From contig NZ_JMGA01000017.1 of the NCBI RefSeq assembly GCF_000765145.1, positions 26,543 to 90,542 on the forward strand: a stretch of 64,000 bases of DNA. Direction: 5' to 3'. How positions within the stretch are numbered: position 1 is the first letter of the stretch; each line of letters begins with the position of its first letter. Source of the DNA: Desulfosporosinus sp. HMP52 (GTDB taxonomy: Bacteria; Bacillota; Desulfitobacteriia; Desulfitobacteriales; Desulfitobacteriaceae). Positions 1 to 9,254 of the stretch are shown here, piece after piece. Made by a program: the position numbers and the translations under genes. The notes below the pieces were generated by a model. It saw only the letters and a list, made by a program, of their open reading frames with translations. It was not told the DNA's origin and made no database searches.

Positions 1-2888
1 GCACCCTGAGCCATCTTAATTTGAATCTCCTGAGCATTTACCAAGTAGTTGCTGGTAACCCCAAACCGCCCGGAAGCAACTTGCTTAATAGCACTGTTTT
101 TTGTATCTCCGTTGGCCATTACTTTAAAGCGTTCGCTGTCTTCTCCACCTTCACCGGAGTTACTTTTACCACCAAGCCTGTTCATGGCAATAGCCAGACA
201 CTCATGGGCCTCTTTGCTGATAGATCCATAGGACATAGCTCCGGTCTTAAATCGTTTGACAATCGAATCAACCGACTCTACTTCCTCAATGGGAATGATG
301 TCATCGGCATTAACCTTAAAATCCAGAATATTTCTTAAGGTGTAGAGTTCGTCATCATTAACCTTTTTAGAATACTCTCTATAGAGGTGGTAGTTTCCTT
401 CCCTACATGCTCTTTGCAGCATATAGATAGTTTCAGGATTATAGAGATGGATTTCCCCATCATCCTTACATTGGAAGTGTCCGCCTACTTCAAGCGAATC
501 AGTGTAGAGTGAATTCTCATCGAAAGCGCTTTCGTGCCGCATTTGATTTTCCTGGGCAATTTCTTCAAGTCCTATACCCTCTAGTCTGGAGGGGGTAAAA
601 GTGAAGTATTTGTCAATAAGCTCCTTTTTAAGCCCTACGGCCTCAAAAATTTGGGCACCATGATAACTTCTCATCGTGGAAATCCCCATTTTTGTGAGTA
701 CCTTAAGAACCCCTTTTACCGCAGCTTTGATATAATTCTTTTTAGCCTCTTCATAACTAAGCCCGTTTAATACGTCTTTTTCAGCAAGGTCTTGAATTGT
801 TTCATAGGCCAAATACGGGTTGATTGCAGTGACCCCATAACCAATTAAGGTACAGAAATGGTGGACTTCTCTCGGCTCACCAGATTCTAAGACTATTCCT
901 AAATTTGTTCGAATTTCTCGTCTAATTAGATGGTGATGAAGTCCTGAGGATGCTAAAAGCGCAGGAATTGCTGCAAACTCCTCATTGACGCCCCGATCTG
1001 AGAGGATAATAATATTTGCCCCTTCACTGATAGCCTTGTCGGCTTCTGCGAAAACTCTATCTAAAGCCTTTTCCATAGAGCTTACCCCTTCCGAGGCCTT
1101 ATAAAGTATGGAAAGGGTGGCAGCTTTGAGCCTGCCATTGTTTAGCTGCTTAATGGTTTCAAGTTGTTCATTAGTCAGTATAGGGTAATCAAGGGACAGA
1201 CTAGCTGAGTTTCTTTGATCAGGATCAAGAAGGTTTCCCGTATCACCCAGCAACACGCTGCTTGATGTAACTATTTCTTCTCTTATTCCGTCAATAGGAG
1301 GATTAGTAACTTGAGCAAAGAGCTGTTTAAAGTACAGATACAACATCTGGGGTTTCTCTGATAATACCGCTAATGGTGAATCCATACCCATCGCGCCTAT
1401 AGGATCAACCCCTTGGGTTGCCATAGGCTGAATAGTCATAGTAATATCTTCAAAGGTATAACCAAAAGCCTTCTGTTGCTGAATTAGGTCTTCACTTACC
1501 TTCTCTTCCTTTACCTTCTCAACAGGCAGATCGCTGAGTTTGACGATATGGCGGTTGTTCCATTCTTCATAAGGATGCATTATTGATACACTTTGCTTTA
1601 ACTCTTCATCTGAGATGATTCTTTGCGCTTGAGTATCAATAAGCAGCATTTTGCCAGGTTCCAACCTGCCCTTATATTTTACATTTTCAGGTTTTATATC
1701 AATTACCCCGACCTCTGAGGCCAAGACAACTTTATCATCTTTTGTAACGTAATACCGAGAAGGTCTGAGTCCATTTCTGTCTAATACCCCACCGATGACC
1801 ACACCGTCGGTAAATCCCATGGCAGCCGGACCATCCCAGGGCTCCATTAGAAAGTCATGGAATTGATAAAAGTCCTTCTTTTCTTTAGACATTTGCTCAT
1901 TCTTTTCCCAGGGTTCAGGGATCATCATCATTACGGAGTGCGGCAGCGACCTGCCGGTTAGGTGAAGAAATTCCAAACTGTTGTCGAACATAGCGGAGTC
2001 ACTGCCCGACTCGTCCACAATAGGATAGACTTTTGAGAGATCCTCAAATAGCGGGGAAGCGATACACTTTTGTCTGGCCTTCATCCAGTTTACATTGCCT
2101 CGAATGGTATTAATCTCACCATTATGAACAATGTATCTATTAGGATGAGCCCGCTCCCAGCTTGGGAAGGTGTTGGTGCTGAACCTTGAGTGAACCATTG
2201 CTAAAGCTGATACGAAATCAAGATCAGAAAGATCGAGATAAAAGTTTCTCAATTGCTCAGCTGTGAGCATGCCCTTATAGACAATTGTTTTGCAGGAAAG
2301 GCTGGCAACATAGAATGTTCCCCCCTTATCTTCACACATGGGAACAATCACTTGCTCGGCCCTTTTTCTGATAATATATAGCTTTCTTTCGAAGTCCATC
2401 TCATCAGTAATGCTAGGATCTTTTTCGATAAAAACCTGAATAAATCTGGGCATTACCGCTTTTGCGCCTTCGCCGATGGTTGATTTATCGATGGGAACTT
2501 CTCTCCAGCCGAGAATCTTCTGGCCTTCTTCCTGAACGATTCTTTCAAAGGTCTCTATCTGGGTTTTTCTAAAATCATCATACTTATGGGCAAAAATCAT
2601 CCCTACGCCGTAGCTGCCTTTTTTCGGCATTTTAAAACCTAAAACTTCACATTCCCTTTGGAAGAAATCGTGAGGTATTTGAATCAGTATTCCGGCGCCA
2701 TCACCTGTGTTTTCATCCGCCCCGCTTGCCCCTCTGTGGCTTAAGTTTTCCAATACAGTTAAGGCCTCATCTATAATGCCATGAGACTTTTCGCCCTTGA
2801 TATTCACAACGAATCCCATTCCACATGCATCATGCTCTAATGCTGGATCGTAAAGCCCTTGTTTCATTGGCAAACCATAACTTTGCAT
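1..2888 (-). CDS. gltB: Glutamate synthase (GOGAT) large subunit, C-terminal part outside window
   Basis: Transfers the amide nitrogen of glutamine to 2-oxoglutarate in the cytoplasm. I translated the minus strand: it starts [12 protein letters not shown] at 2888 and runs open to base 1, so about 960 residues are visible and the 3' end is cut by the window. The N-terminal class II glutamine amidotransferase domain is clear. Its likely nucleophile is Cys22 (HDACGMG), with no long propeptide pattern, and it continues through [20 protein letters not shown] central domain and the start of the FMN-binding synthase domain follow ([12 protein letters not shown] near the window edge). A ribosome site (GGGTGAG) lies just upstream of the ATG. 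The family is usually about 1500 residues. Whether it uses NADPH or ferredoxin cannot be told from this part. Confidence 0.93.
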   Translation of the reverse strand, partial: MQSYGLPMKQGLYDPALEHDACGMGFVVNIKGEKSHGIIDEALTVLENLSHRGASGADENTGDGAGILIQIPHDFFQRECEVLGFKMPKKGSYGVGMIFAHKYDDFRKTQIETFERIVQEEGQKILGWREVPIDKSTIGEGAKAVMPRFIQVFIEKDPSITDEMDFERKLYIIRKRAEQVIVPMCEDKGGTFYVASLSCKTIVYKGMLTAEQLRNFYLDLSDLDFVSALAMVHSRFSTNTFPSWERAHPNRYIVHNGEINTIRGNVNWMKARQKCIASPLFEDLSKVYPIVDESGSDSAMFDNSLEFLHLTGRSLPHSVMMMIPEPWEKNEQMSKEKKDFYQFHDFLMEPWDGPAAMGFTDGVVIGGVLDRNGLRPSRYYVTKDDKVVLASEVGVIDIKPENVKYKGRLEPGKMLLIDTQAQRIISDEELKQSVSIMHPYEEWNNRHIVKLSDLPVEKVKEEKVSEDLIQQQKAFGYTFEDITMTIQPMATQGVDPIGAMGMDSPLAVLSEKPQMLYLYFKQLFAQVTNPPIDGIREEIVTSSSVLLGDTGNLLDPDQRNSASLSLDYPILTNEQLETIKQLNNGRLKAATLSILYKASEGVSSMEKALDRVFAEADKAISEGANIIILSDRGVNEEFAAIPALLASSGLHHHLIRREIRTNLGIVLESGEPREVHHFCTLIGYGVTAINPYLAYETIQDLAEKDVLNGLSYEEAKKNYIKAAVKGVLKVLTKMGISTMRSYHGAQIFEAVGLKKELIDKYFTFTPSRLEGIGLEEIAQENQMRHESAFDENSLYTDSLEVGGHFQCKDDGEIHLYNPETIYMLQRACREGNYHLYREYSKKVNDDELYTLRNILDFKVNADDIIPIEEVESVDSIVKRFKTGAMSYGSISKEAHECLAIAMNRLGGKSNSGEGGEDSERFKVMANGDTKNSAIKQVASGRFGVTSNYLVNAQEIQIKMAQG

Positions 2889-2949
2889 ATTACTCACCCT
2901 TCGTTGCGAATTTTAAATATATAAAGCAAAAAAGCGACTCTAAAAGAAT

Positions 2950-2995
2950 GTACCTCAACCCCGAAGTACAATTTTCTTTTTGAGCGCCTTTGCTC
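2950..2995 (-). promoter_or_regulatory. Two-hairpin mRNA leader of gltB, possible ANTAR-type antiterminator target
   Basis: Reading the minus strand towards gltB there are two successive perfect stems with 6-nt loops. The first is GAGC-AAAGGC-GCTC at 2995-2982. The second is GTACTTC-GGGGTT-GAGGTAC at 2969-2950, with one G-U pair. Known ANTAR RNA targets consist of two hexaloop stems with A at loop position 1 and G at position 4, and they often precede nitrogen-assimilation genes. The first loop fits this; the second has G, not A, at position 1. No convincing overlapping terminator was found, so the assignment is tentative. Confidence 0.35.
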
Positions 2996-3200
2996 TACAT
3001 TATTCATCTTAGTGTGTTTGTTTAAACTTAACATAAGAACCCTTACGATTCAACCGTTTATAACATGGATTGACCATAAAATCAGCAAAGAATCCTGTAT
3101 ACTTTACGAATTGATTGTATAGTTTCCTTTTTCCATGTCTCAACCATGCAAATAGATTCGAGAAAAGTAATTATAGCGTGAATTTCTTATAGCCTAGCTA

Positions 3201-3480
3201 GGATCAAGTGACTCTTAGCTTCAGATGGAGTTTGCCTAAGAGGAATACTTACTCCATCTGAAGCTAAGAGGAACTTATCCAGGGACGTATCAGCCGTTAT
3301 CTCATCCTCACCGCTAAAGTTGTTCTGTTTAGTTTGCGGTTCGGCGAAAGCAACCTGCGCCGTTATGCTTTTCTTTGGAGTAGGCGGCTTGGGCGAAACC
3401 CTCACCCGGGTTTCGTCACTGAATGCTTTCGTACTTATAGAAGATGGAGTCTTACGGCTGGTAGTCATCGGATAAAATCC
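3201..3480 (-). repeat. Structured repeat, full copy; resembles a transposon-associated (HEARO/omega-type) RNA
   Basis: This about 280-bp element shares its two ends with 53284-53443, which lies in the opposite orientation. On the minus strand it opens with TTTATCCGATGACTACCAGC. It contains GC-rich stem segments typical of folded RNA (GGGTGAGGGTTTCGCCC and GCGGTGAGGAT-like blocks), closes with ACGGCTG..GGATAAG complementary to the opening, and ends in an 18-bp perfect hairpin (3214-3268). The architecture resembles the noncoding RNAs of IS200/IS605-type IscB/TnpB elements, but no such ORF is present here. That identification is from memory of the family and not proven. A 93-codon frame across it is read as fortuitous. 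Confidence 0.55.
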
Positions 3481-3688
3481 CTGCTAGGTTATTTTGCTTT
3501 GCCAAGAAGTTAATAAGCCAAGTCAAAGACTTTTGACATTTTTTCTCCTTATAATGCCGATAAGATGGAAAAAATTACGAGGTTAGAATCGTCCAAGTTT
3601 ATGGTAAACTTGAAGAACCCTGTGCGAAAAAGGGCAAATAATTTCAGATTGATGCGCTACATTGATGTACTGAAAAAAGGAGGCCGAG

Positions 3689-5296
3689 ATGAAGTATCGT
3701 AAATTGATTAGATTAGCTATTGTACCCATATTAGTGGCAACTTTTATCGCAACAACAGCAACTTTATCTCTGGCTAGTATCAGCATTAATCCTCGCCTTT
3801 ATGGTTCAGATCGATACGAAACTTCAATTGCCATTGCGAATCAGTTTTCTAATCAAAGGGTTAGCAATGTCGTACTAGCTTCCGGCAATGATTTTCCCGA
3901 TGCTTTGTCAGCCAGTGTTTTAGCCCATGAATTAAGTGCTCCAATCTTATTGGTTGACCGTAATACCCAAACATCTAAAGCAGCTCTAGATTATATTCAA
4001 GCCCATCTGCCACCGCAAGGCACAGTATATATAACCGGCGGTACTAGCGTAATAGGGAGCGATTTTGATAGCGTGCTTTCTAGTCAAGGTTATCAAATAA
4101 AACGACTGGGTGGCGCAGACCTGTACGACACGAATGAGTTAATTGTAAACGAGTTAAACTCGACGAGTGATACTGTTTATATAGCCAGCGGTCAAAATTT
4201 CCCCGATGCGTTAGCTATTTCCAGTTTTGCTAGTCAAACCAATTCACCTATTCTATTGACGCAAACCAATAGCTTACCAAAAGGAGCACAAGAATACCTA
4301 ACAAACAATAAACCAAAGAACATTTATATCGCTGGCGGAACTGCGGTTGTATCAGGCTCCGTGGAAAATGAGATTAAATCGATTTCCCCTAATTCAAAAA
4401 TCACACGATTTGCAGGACAAACTAGATTCGATACAGCTTCATTAGCATATAGCCAATTAGCTGCCAACCCAAAGACAATCTACATTGCGTCAGGATTGAA
4501 CTATCCTGATGCCTTATCAGGTACTATACTAGCGGCTTTAAATGGCGACCCCATTCTACTAATTGACCCCTCCACACCATTGGTACCTGATAGTATTGCT
4601 ATGTATTTATCGCAGCTCTATAAAAATGGTGCAACCCCAAACGTTACCGCTCTGGGCGGGTCGGTTGTTGTACCGGATGAAGTCATTAATAATGTGGTTA
4701 ACCTGTTAAATGGCCAAAGCCAATCGCCGCTATTTAATATCACCACGGTTGATTCTAGGTTGAATTTTGGCGGCTTACCTGTCAATCTGTTACCTAATAA
4801 AAACTATTGGTTCAACATTAACACTTACAAATATAACTATCCTTATAGCAGTTTTCATTCAACCGTAGGATACAATCTGTATTACTATATGCTGAATTTA
4901 GATAATCAGGTATCTGTTCACAACAGGGCTTTAGCACTTCATGGCGGGATAACCATCAATAACTGTGTTTATTTTCAAGCTGAAGCCTTGAGGAGAATAG
5001 GCTTTAATATTAGCAATTCTATGGCTAATACCATTCAATTTAGTAATTTGCTTACAAAGCTTGGTTTTAAAAAAGATACAAACATTGGCAATCTTAAGCC
5101 GGGTGATATTGTTTTCACTAAAGGATACTCCCATACCTATACATTTATGGGGTGGGTTAATCCCGGAAACTATGATTATGCATATATCGTCGATAATCAA
5201 TCGAGATCATTCGGTGGTCAAGTTTACCATGTGCGAAGCACTACTGGTGATCCAGGGCAAAACACTGATGGCATGGCGTTTTTCATGTATTATTAA
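3689..5296 (+). CDS. Secreted cell-wall-binding (CWB2) protein with a cysteine-hydrolase-like C-terminal domain
   Basis: Exported protein of 535 residues with an AAAGGAGG ribosome site just before the ATG. Residues 1-29 form a signal peptide (KYRK, then a hydrophobic run ending ..LSLAS). Three cell wall binding type 2 repeats follow at about 36-125, 128-225 and 228-320. Each starts R-L/F-x-G-x-x-R/L-Y/F-x-T and carries an ASG-x-N/D-F/Y-PDAL core; in other clostridia such repeats anchor proteins to anionic wall polymers. The last about 190 residues differ: NNC at Cys426, GYSH at His482 and VDN at 502-503 look like a papain/NlpC-type Cys-His-Asn/Asp set, which suggests a peptidoglycan peptidase or amidase. 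The catalytic reading is inference. It is the only surface protein in the window and is functionally separate from the catabolic genes. Confidence 0.85.
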   Translation: MKYRKLIRLAIVPILVATFIATTATLSLASISINPRLYGSDRYETSIAIANQFSNQRVSNVVLASGNDFPDALSASVLAHELSAPILLVDRNTQTSKAALDYIQAHLPPQGTVYITGGTSVIGSDFDSVLSSQGYQIKRLGGADLYDTNELIVNELNSTSDTVYIASGQNFPDALAISSFASQTNSPILLTQTNSLPKGAQEYLTNNKPKNIYIAGGTAVVSGSVENEIKSISPNSKITRFAGQTRFDTASLAYSQLAANPKTIYIASGLNYPDALSGTILAALNGDPILLIDPSTPLVPDSIAMYLSQLYKNGATPNVTALGGSVVVPDEVINNVVNLLNGQSQSPLFNITTVDSRLNFGGLPVNLLPNKNYWFNINTYKYNYPYSSFHSTVGYNLYYYMLNLDNQVSVHNRALALHGGITINNCVYFQAEALRRIGFNISNSMANTIQFSNLLTKLGFKKDTNIGNLKPGDIVFTKGYSHTYTFMGWVNPGNYDYAYIVDNQSRSFGGQVYHVRSTTGDPGQNTDGMAFFMYY

Positions 5297-5320
5297 GGCT
5301 ATATAGACAAAAGCAGAAAT

Positions 5321-5368
5321 ACCCCTATCCAATGGTATAATTATACTCTACGGATAGGGGTGTTTTTT
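5321..5368 (+). terminator. Rho-independent terminator after the CWB2 gene
   Basis: The stem ACCCCTATCC pairs with GGATAGGGGT across a loop of about 20 nt and is followed by GTTTTTTG. It lies 24 bases after the CWB2 stop codon. Confidence 0.85.
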
Positions 5369-5451
5369 GATGTGTGTGAAATAGGATGAAACCAAAAAAA
5401 ATGATCAAACTCGCGCGCATAAGAGATTTAGTGGGCAATCTACATCCCTAT

Positions 5452-5490
5452 CGGACACCCTTGAAGGGTGTTCGGTGTTTTGCGTTTTTC
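5452..5490 (+). terminator. Second hairpin between convergent genes
   Basis: CGGACACCC and GGGTGTTCG form a 9-bp stem with a TTGA loop, followed by a broken T-rich run (GTGTTTTGCGTTTTT). It sits between the converging CWB2 and ligase genes, and the T-run direction suits the plus strand. It may act as a back-up terminator. Confidence 0.45.
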
Positions 5491-5507
5491 CAGGGATTTT
5501 TTCAAAA

Positions 5508-7160
5508 TTACTGCTCCTCTTTTAACAGTCTTCGCAAAACTTTTCCTGCTCCTGTCGCCGGCAGAGATTCTCTAAATTCTACGAGTCGGGGCACCTTATA
5601 GGGTGCCATTTTTTGTTTTGCCCACTCAATAATTTTTTCAGCGGTAATATTTGCACGCTGATCAGGTTTAACTACCACATAAGCTTTGACTACTTCTCCT
5701 TTTTGAGCATCAGAAATTCCAGTAACGGCTACTTGGGCAATCCCTTCATATCTGATTAACATAGCTTCAACTTCTTCAGGAAACACACTGTATCCACTTA
5801 CCTTGATCATTTCTTTGAACCGCCCACAAAAGGTAAGATAATTGTCTTCATCTAATATCCCCATATCTCCGGTGTATACCCATCCATTACTCAAGGTCTG
5901 AGTTGTTTCTTTAGGCTTATTCCAATAACCCATAAATACACCTGGATTAGAGATGACTATTTCCCCCATTTCTCCTGATGGTCTTTCCTTGCCAGTTTCG
6001 GGGTCAATAATTTTCATCTTGGTTTCATAGTTTGGAATCCCTTGAGTTCCCCACTTTACTGCTTTCGAAGGCATAAATGTATCCGCAGTATGAGTTTCGC
6101 TTAAACCATAGGCCCCTTCGCATAGTCCACACCCTCCGGTAAACTCAGCCCACTTCTGGGCGATCTCCTGATTCAGGGTAATTCCGAAGCTTGTGGCTCG
6201 ACATGTTTTAAGCGAAGTGAAATTATACACTCCGGCATTCTTCACTTGCATTACCGCAATATTCATTGGGGCAACACTATACCACCAGGTACACTTATAC
6301 AAATCAATTGCTTGTAAAACAACAATTGGGTCAAATCGATATAGGAGCACGATGCTGGCATTTGCATATATAGGGCAGTTGACCCCCAGTAACATTCCCG
6401 CGATATGATAAAGGGGTACCACCGTTAGTAGGACATCTTCTGCCATGATTGAGCTGCTTTGAGACACTGCAGCGGCCTTAAAGAGTGCATTTTTATACGT
6501 AAGCATGGCTCCTTTTGGCTTACCAGTCGTGCCAGAAGTATAAATTAACAGACTAACATCTTCCATATCAACTTCTACGACAGAATTTAAAGCTTCCACG
6601 CCTTTAATAACCGTCAGCATATCCTGAACTCCTGATATGACTGGTTTAGGTTGAAAAAACTCTTCGGGGACATTTAGCGTCGGTTTCTCAGGGAGAAAAT
6701 CACTGTAACTGGTTAGAATGATTTGCTCGATTTTAGTCTTGGATTGAACCTTTGCTATAACATCATATACGCTGTCAACAGCAACAATTACCTTGGCTTG
6801 CATATCATTTAATTGATACTCCAACTCCCACTCCTTAAATAATGGACTGCAAGGGCCAACAACCGCCCCGATTTTCTGGATACCGTAATGCGCAATGAAG
6901 TACTGAGGACTATTAGAAAGAAACAGAGCAACATGCTCCCCTTTCTTAACTCCTGATTTTGACAAATAAGTCGCAAACCCTTCGCTAAGATCATCTAATT
7001 CCTTATAAGTAATCTCCCGCCCATACCAAATAATAGCAACCTTCTCAGGGTTTAAGCGGGCATTATCTCTCAAATACTCGTGTAAAGGTTTCTGACCCTT
7101 GGAATAGTTTAACTTAGGGTCTAAATCTCCAGGCCACTCTTTGCGCATACCTTCATCCAT
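5508..7160 (-). CDS. AMP-forming acyl-CoA synthetase (class I adenylate-forming ligase)
   Basis: Activates a carboxylic acid to its CoA thioester with ATP, via an acyl-adenylate; cytoplasmic. The 550-residue length is normal for the family. Visible motifs are the phosphate-binding loop YTSGTTGKPKGA, the adenine-binding YGLSETHT, the hinge YTGDMGILDEDNYLTFCGR, and the C-terminal lysine loop ATGAGKVLRR. Substrate specificity cannot be read; the neighbourhood suggests a medium or long acyl chain or a modified acid. The ATG has GAGGAGG nine bases upstream. It is the last gene on the minus strand after the thiolase at 8086-9243, separated by the 7340-8085 repeat block. No sigma-54 promoter was found in its own upstream region, so read-through from the set-1 operon is possible. 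Confidence 0.9.
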   Translation of the reverse strand: MDEGMRKEWPGDLDPKLNYSKGQKPLHEYLRDNARLNPEKVAIIWYGREITYKELDDLSEGFATYLSKSGVKKGEHVALFLSNSPQYFIAHYGIQKIGAVVGPCSPLFKEWELEYQLNDMQAKVIVAVDSVYDVIAKVQSKTKIEQIILTSYSDFLPEKPTLNVPEEFFQPKPVISGVQDMLTVIKGVEALNSVVEVDMEDVSLLIYTSGTTGKPKGAMLTYKNALFKAAAVSQSSSIMAEDVLLTVVPLYHIAGMLLGVNCPIYANASIVLLYRFDPIVVLQAIDLYKCTWWYSVAPMNIAVMQVKNAGVYNFTSLKTCRATSFGITLNQEIAQKWAEFTGGCGLCEGAYGLSETHTADTFMPSKAVKWGTQGIPNYETKMKIIDPETGKERPSGEMGEIVISNPGVFMGYWNKPKETTQTLSNGWVYTGDMGILDEDNYLTFCGRFKEMIKVSGYSVFPEEVEAMLIRYEGIAQVAVTGISDAQKGEVVKAYVVVKPDQRANITAEKIIEWAKQKMAPYKVPRLVEFRESLPATGAGKVLRRLLKEEQ

Positions 7161-7339
7161 GCTGACTACCTCCTCAAATTTCTTTGTTCATCTCTTAGAA
7201 ATATTTTGGGTAATCACTTAATTAAGGCTTAATGTAAAATAATAATGCTATGAAACAATTAATTTATAGAATTTTCTGATATATTTGCTCAAAAAAAATA
7301 TCACCTTTTTGCTTATGCCTCAGCCTCCCACCGGTTTTA

Positions 7340-8085
7340 CCTCCTCTTACTCCGTCTCCAACCCATCAACCAGAAATCAAGAGGATATTGCGCCAAGGTT
7401 CACTTCCTTGAGCGCCCCTAGAGGTTGGCGCAATTCCTTCAGCATCTAACGAGCCCGTAATACGTAACGTGTGTGAACGGACAATTTTACCCTTACTTTC
7501 ACAGACCCTAATTTGCCCCTTACTTTCACAACCCCAAACATACACTTATACACTCCTACGTTCCCAGCCCAGTCGCCAGAAACTAAGGGGACAATTGCTT
7601 TAGTGAACACTTTAGTGAAGTTCACGTTAAAGCGAGTGCCGATGCTGAAGGCCAATTGCGACCAGGTTCACTTCTCCGAGCGCCCCAGAGGTTGGCGCAA
7701 TTCCTTCAGCATCCAACGAGCCAGTGAACGTAACGTGTGTGAACAGGCAATTTTACCCTTACTTTCACAGACCCTAATTTGCCCCTTACTTTCACAACCC
7801 CAAACATACACTTATACACTCCTACGTTCCCAGCCCAGTCGCCAGAAACTAAGGGGACAATTGCACAGTGAACACTTTAGTGAAGTTCACGCTACAGCGA
7901 GTGCCGATGCTGAAGGCCAATTGCGCCCAGGTTCACTCCCTTGAGCGCCCCTAGAGGTTGGCGCAATTCCTTTAGCATCCAACGAGCCAGTGAACGTAAC
8001 GTGTGTGAACAGGGCAATTAGCCCCTTACTTTCACAAAACCCCAATTTGACCCTTACTTTCACAGACCCCTTACTTTCACAAACC
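7340..8085. repeat. Palindrome-rich tandem repeat block 1 (three imperfect units)
   Basis: Non-coding block between the thiolase stop and the acyl-CoA ligase. Units of about 265 bp repeat in tandem; the first is shortened by an internal deletion. Each holds a core in which AATTGCGCC and GGCGCAATT face each other about 33 bp apart (7388-7435, 7653-7704, 7919-7970). It also holds the conserved word ACGTAACGTGTGTGAAC, a GTGAAC..GTTCAC palindrome (missing in the first unit), and several copies of the short word CCCTTACTTTCACA. The same units recur at 32020-32725. Frames across the block are broken and unlike any protein. Confidence 0.9.
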
Positions 8086-9243
8086 CTATAGTAACTCGTA
8101 AACCCCGGCAGCCCCCATGCCGCCGCCGATACACATGGTCACCATACCATATTTCAGCTTCCGCTTAGTCATTTCACTTAACAGCGTAGCGGTAAGCTTT
8201 GCACCAGTACAACCGAGGGGATGCCCAAAAGCAATCGCCCCTCCATTAACATTTACTTTTGCAGGGTCTATCCCCAGAGTTTTTAAGATTGCCAGTGATT
8301 GAGACGCAAAAGCTTCGTTCAGTTCGAATAAATCAATTTGATCCAAGGTTAATCCAACTTGTTTTAGAACTTTAGGAATAGCCTTAATCGGGCCAATACC
8401 CATAAGCTCCGGTTCCACACCTGCCACGGCAAATCCACGCCAGACAGCCAAAGGTTTTATGCCTAAATCCTTAACTTTCCGTTCCGACATCAAAAGAGTC
8501 ATTGCCGCTCCGTCACTGGTCTGAGAAGAATTCCCAGCCGTGACAGAGCCACCGGCCTTGAAAACAGGTCTTAATTTTGCCAAAGACTCAACCGTGGTTT
8601 CAGGGCGAATCCCCTCATCTTTGCTAAACCATTTTTCTCCCGGTTTTCCCCATGTTGGCAATGGAACGTGCACAATCTCATCATCAAAGCGCCCACTGGT
8701 TTGAGCAGCCCAGGCTTTCTTATGGCTTCCGGCTGCAAACTCATCTTGTTGTTCACGGCTCACCTCGTACTTTACCGCTACATTCTCAGCAGTAATGCCC
8801 ATGGAAATATATGCTTCAGGGCAGTTTAGGATCATATATGGATTCGGCGCAGGTTTGGCCCCCCCCATGGGAACCATGGACATGCTCTCAATCCCTCCCC
8901 CAATCATAACATCTGCTTCACCCAAGCGAATTCGATCTGCTGCCATGGAAATAGCCTGCAGCCCTGATGAGCAAAAGCGATTAATCGTTACTCCGCACAC
9001 ATCAATTGGGAGACCTGTGCGCAAAGCCATAATTTTGGCAACGTTCATTCCCTGTTCTGCTTCAGGAAAGGAACAACCAATAACAAGATCTTCAATGTCT
9101 TTGGTATCAAGAGCCGGTACACTTTTAAGGATGTCCTGGATAACATAAGCACCTAAATCGTCGGGTCTGACTTGGGCCAAGGATCCTTTCCCCGATTTTC
9201 CGATAGCAGTTCGTTTGGCTTGTACAATAAAGGCTTCTTGCAT
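8086..9243 (-). CDS. fadA: Acetyl-CoA acyltransferase (3-ketoacyl-CoA thiolase), set 1
   Basis: Cleaves 3-ketoacyl-CoA with CoA to acetyl-CoA and a shortened acyl-CoA, the last step of beta-oxidation. The 385 residues carry all thiolase marks: the nucleophilic Cys in [32 protein letters not shown] with the catalytic His, and the C-terminal Cys in [10 protein letters not shown]. The ATG follows GGGGGGAGAAGA, which overlaps the stop of the FadN-like gene 11 bp upstream, so the two are translationally close and probably form a trifunctional-type pair as in Bacillus FadN-FadA. It is nearly identical to the thiolase at 32726-33883, pointing to duplication of the whole fadN-fadA unit. A repeat block starts at its stop codon. 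Confidence 0.95.
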   Translation of the reverse strand: MQEAFIVQAKRTAIGKSGKGSLAQVRPDDLGAYVIQDILKSVPALDTKDIEDLVIGCSFPEAEQGMNVAKIMALRTGLPIDVCGVTINRFCSSGLQAISMAADRIRLGEADVMIGGGIESMSMVPMGGAKPAPNPYMILNCPEAYISMGITAENVAVKYEVSREQQDEFAAGSHKKAWAAQTSGRFDDEIVHVPLPTWGKPGEKWFSKDEGIRPETTVESLAKLRPVFKAGGSVTAGNSSQTSDGAAMTLLMSERKVKDLGIKPLAVWRGFAVAGVEPELMGIGPIKAIPKVLKQVGLTLDQIDLFELNEAFASQSLAILKTLGIDPAKVNVNGGAIAFGHPLGCTGAKLTATLLSEMTKRKLKYGMVTMCIGGGMGAAGVYELL

Positions 9244-9254
9244 TCTTCTCCCCC

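Noticed and set aside
3187..3468. 93-codon minus-strand frame
   Set aside because: It coincides with the structured repeat whose short copy deletes most of it. Composition follows RNA stems, and there is no ribosome site.
3533..3555. TTGACA and TATAAT before the CWB2 gene as a standard promoter
   Set aside because: The spacer is only 11 bp. TATAAT may be a real -10, but this -35 cannot pair with it.
3563..3688. Riboswitch in the CWB2 leader
   Set aside because: Small stems are present (AAGTTTA/TAAACTT, CCCT/AGGG), but no known riboswitch core such as the c-di-GMP motif could be matched.
7513..7944. 143-codon plus-strand frame in repeat block 1, with similar frames at 32078-32452 and 32538-32729
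   Set aside because: The frames follow the repeat units and are similar only because the units are. There is no ribosome site or family match, and the frame is broken between units.
7340..8085. Repeat blocks as CRISPR arrays
   Set aside because: Units are over 200 bp and similar throughout, without short repeats alternating with unique spacers.
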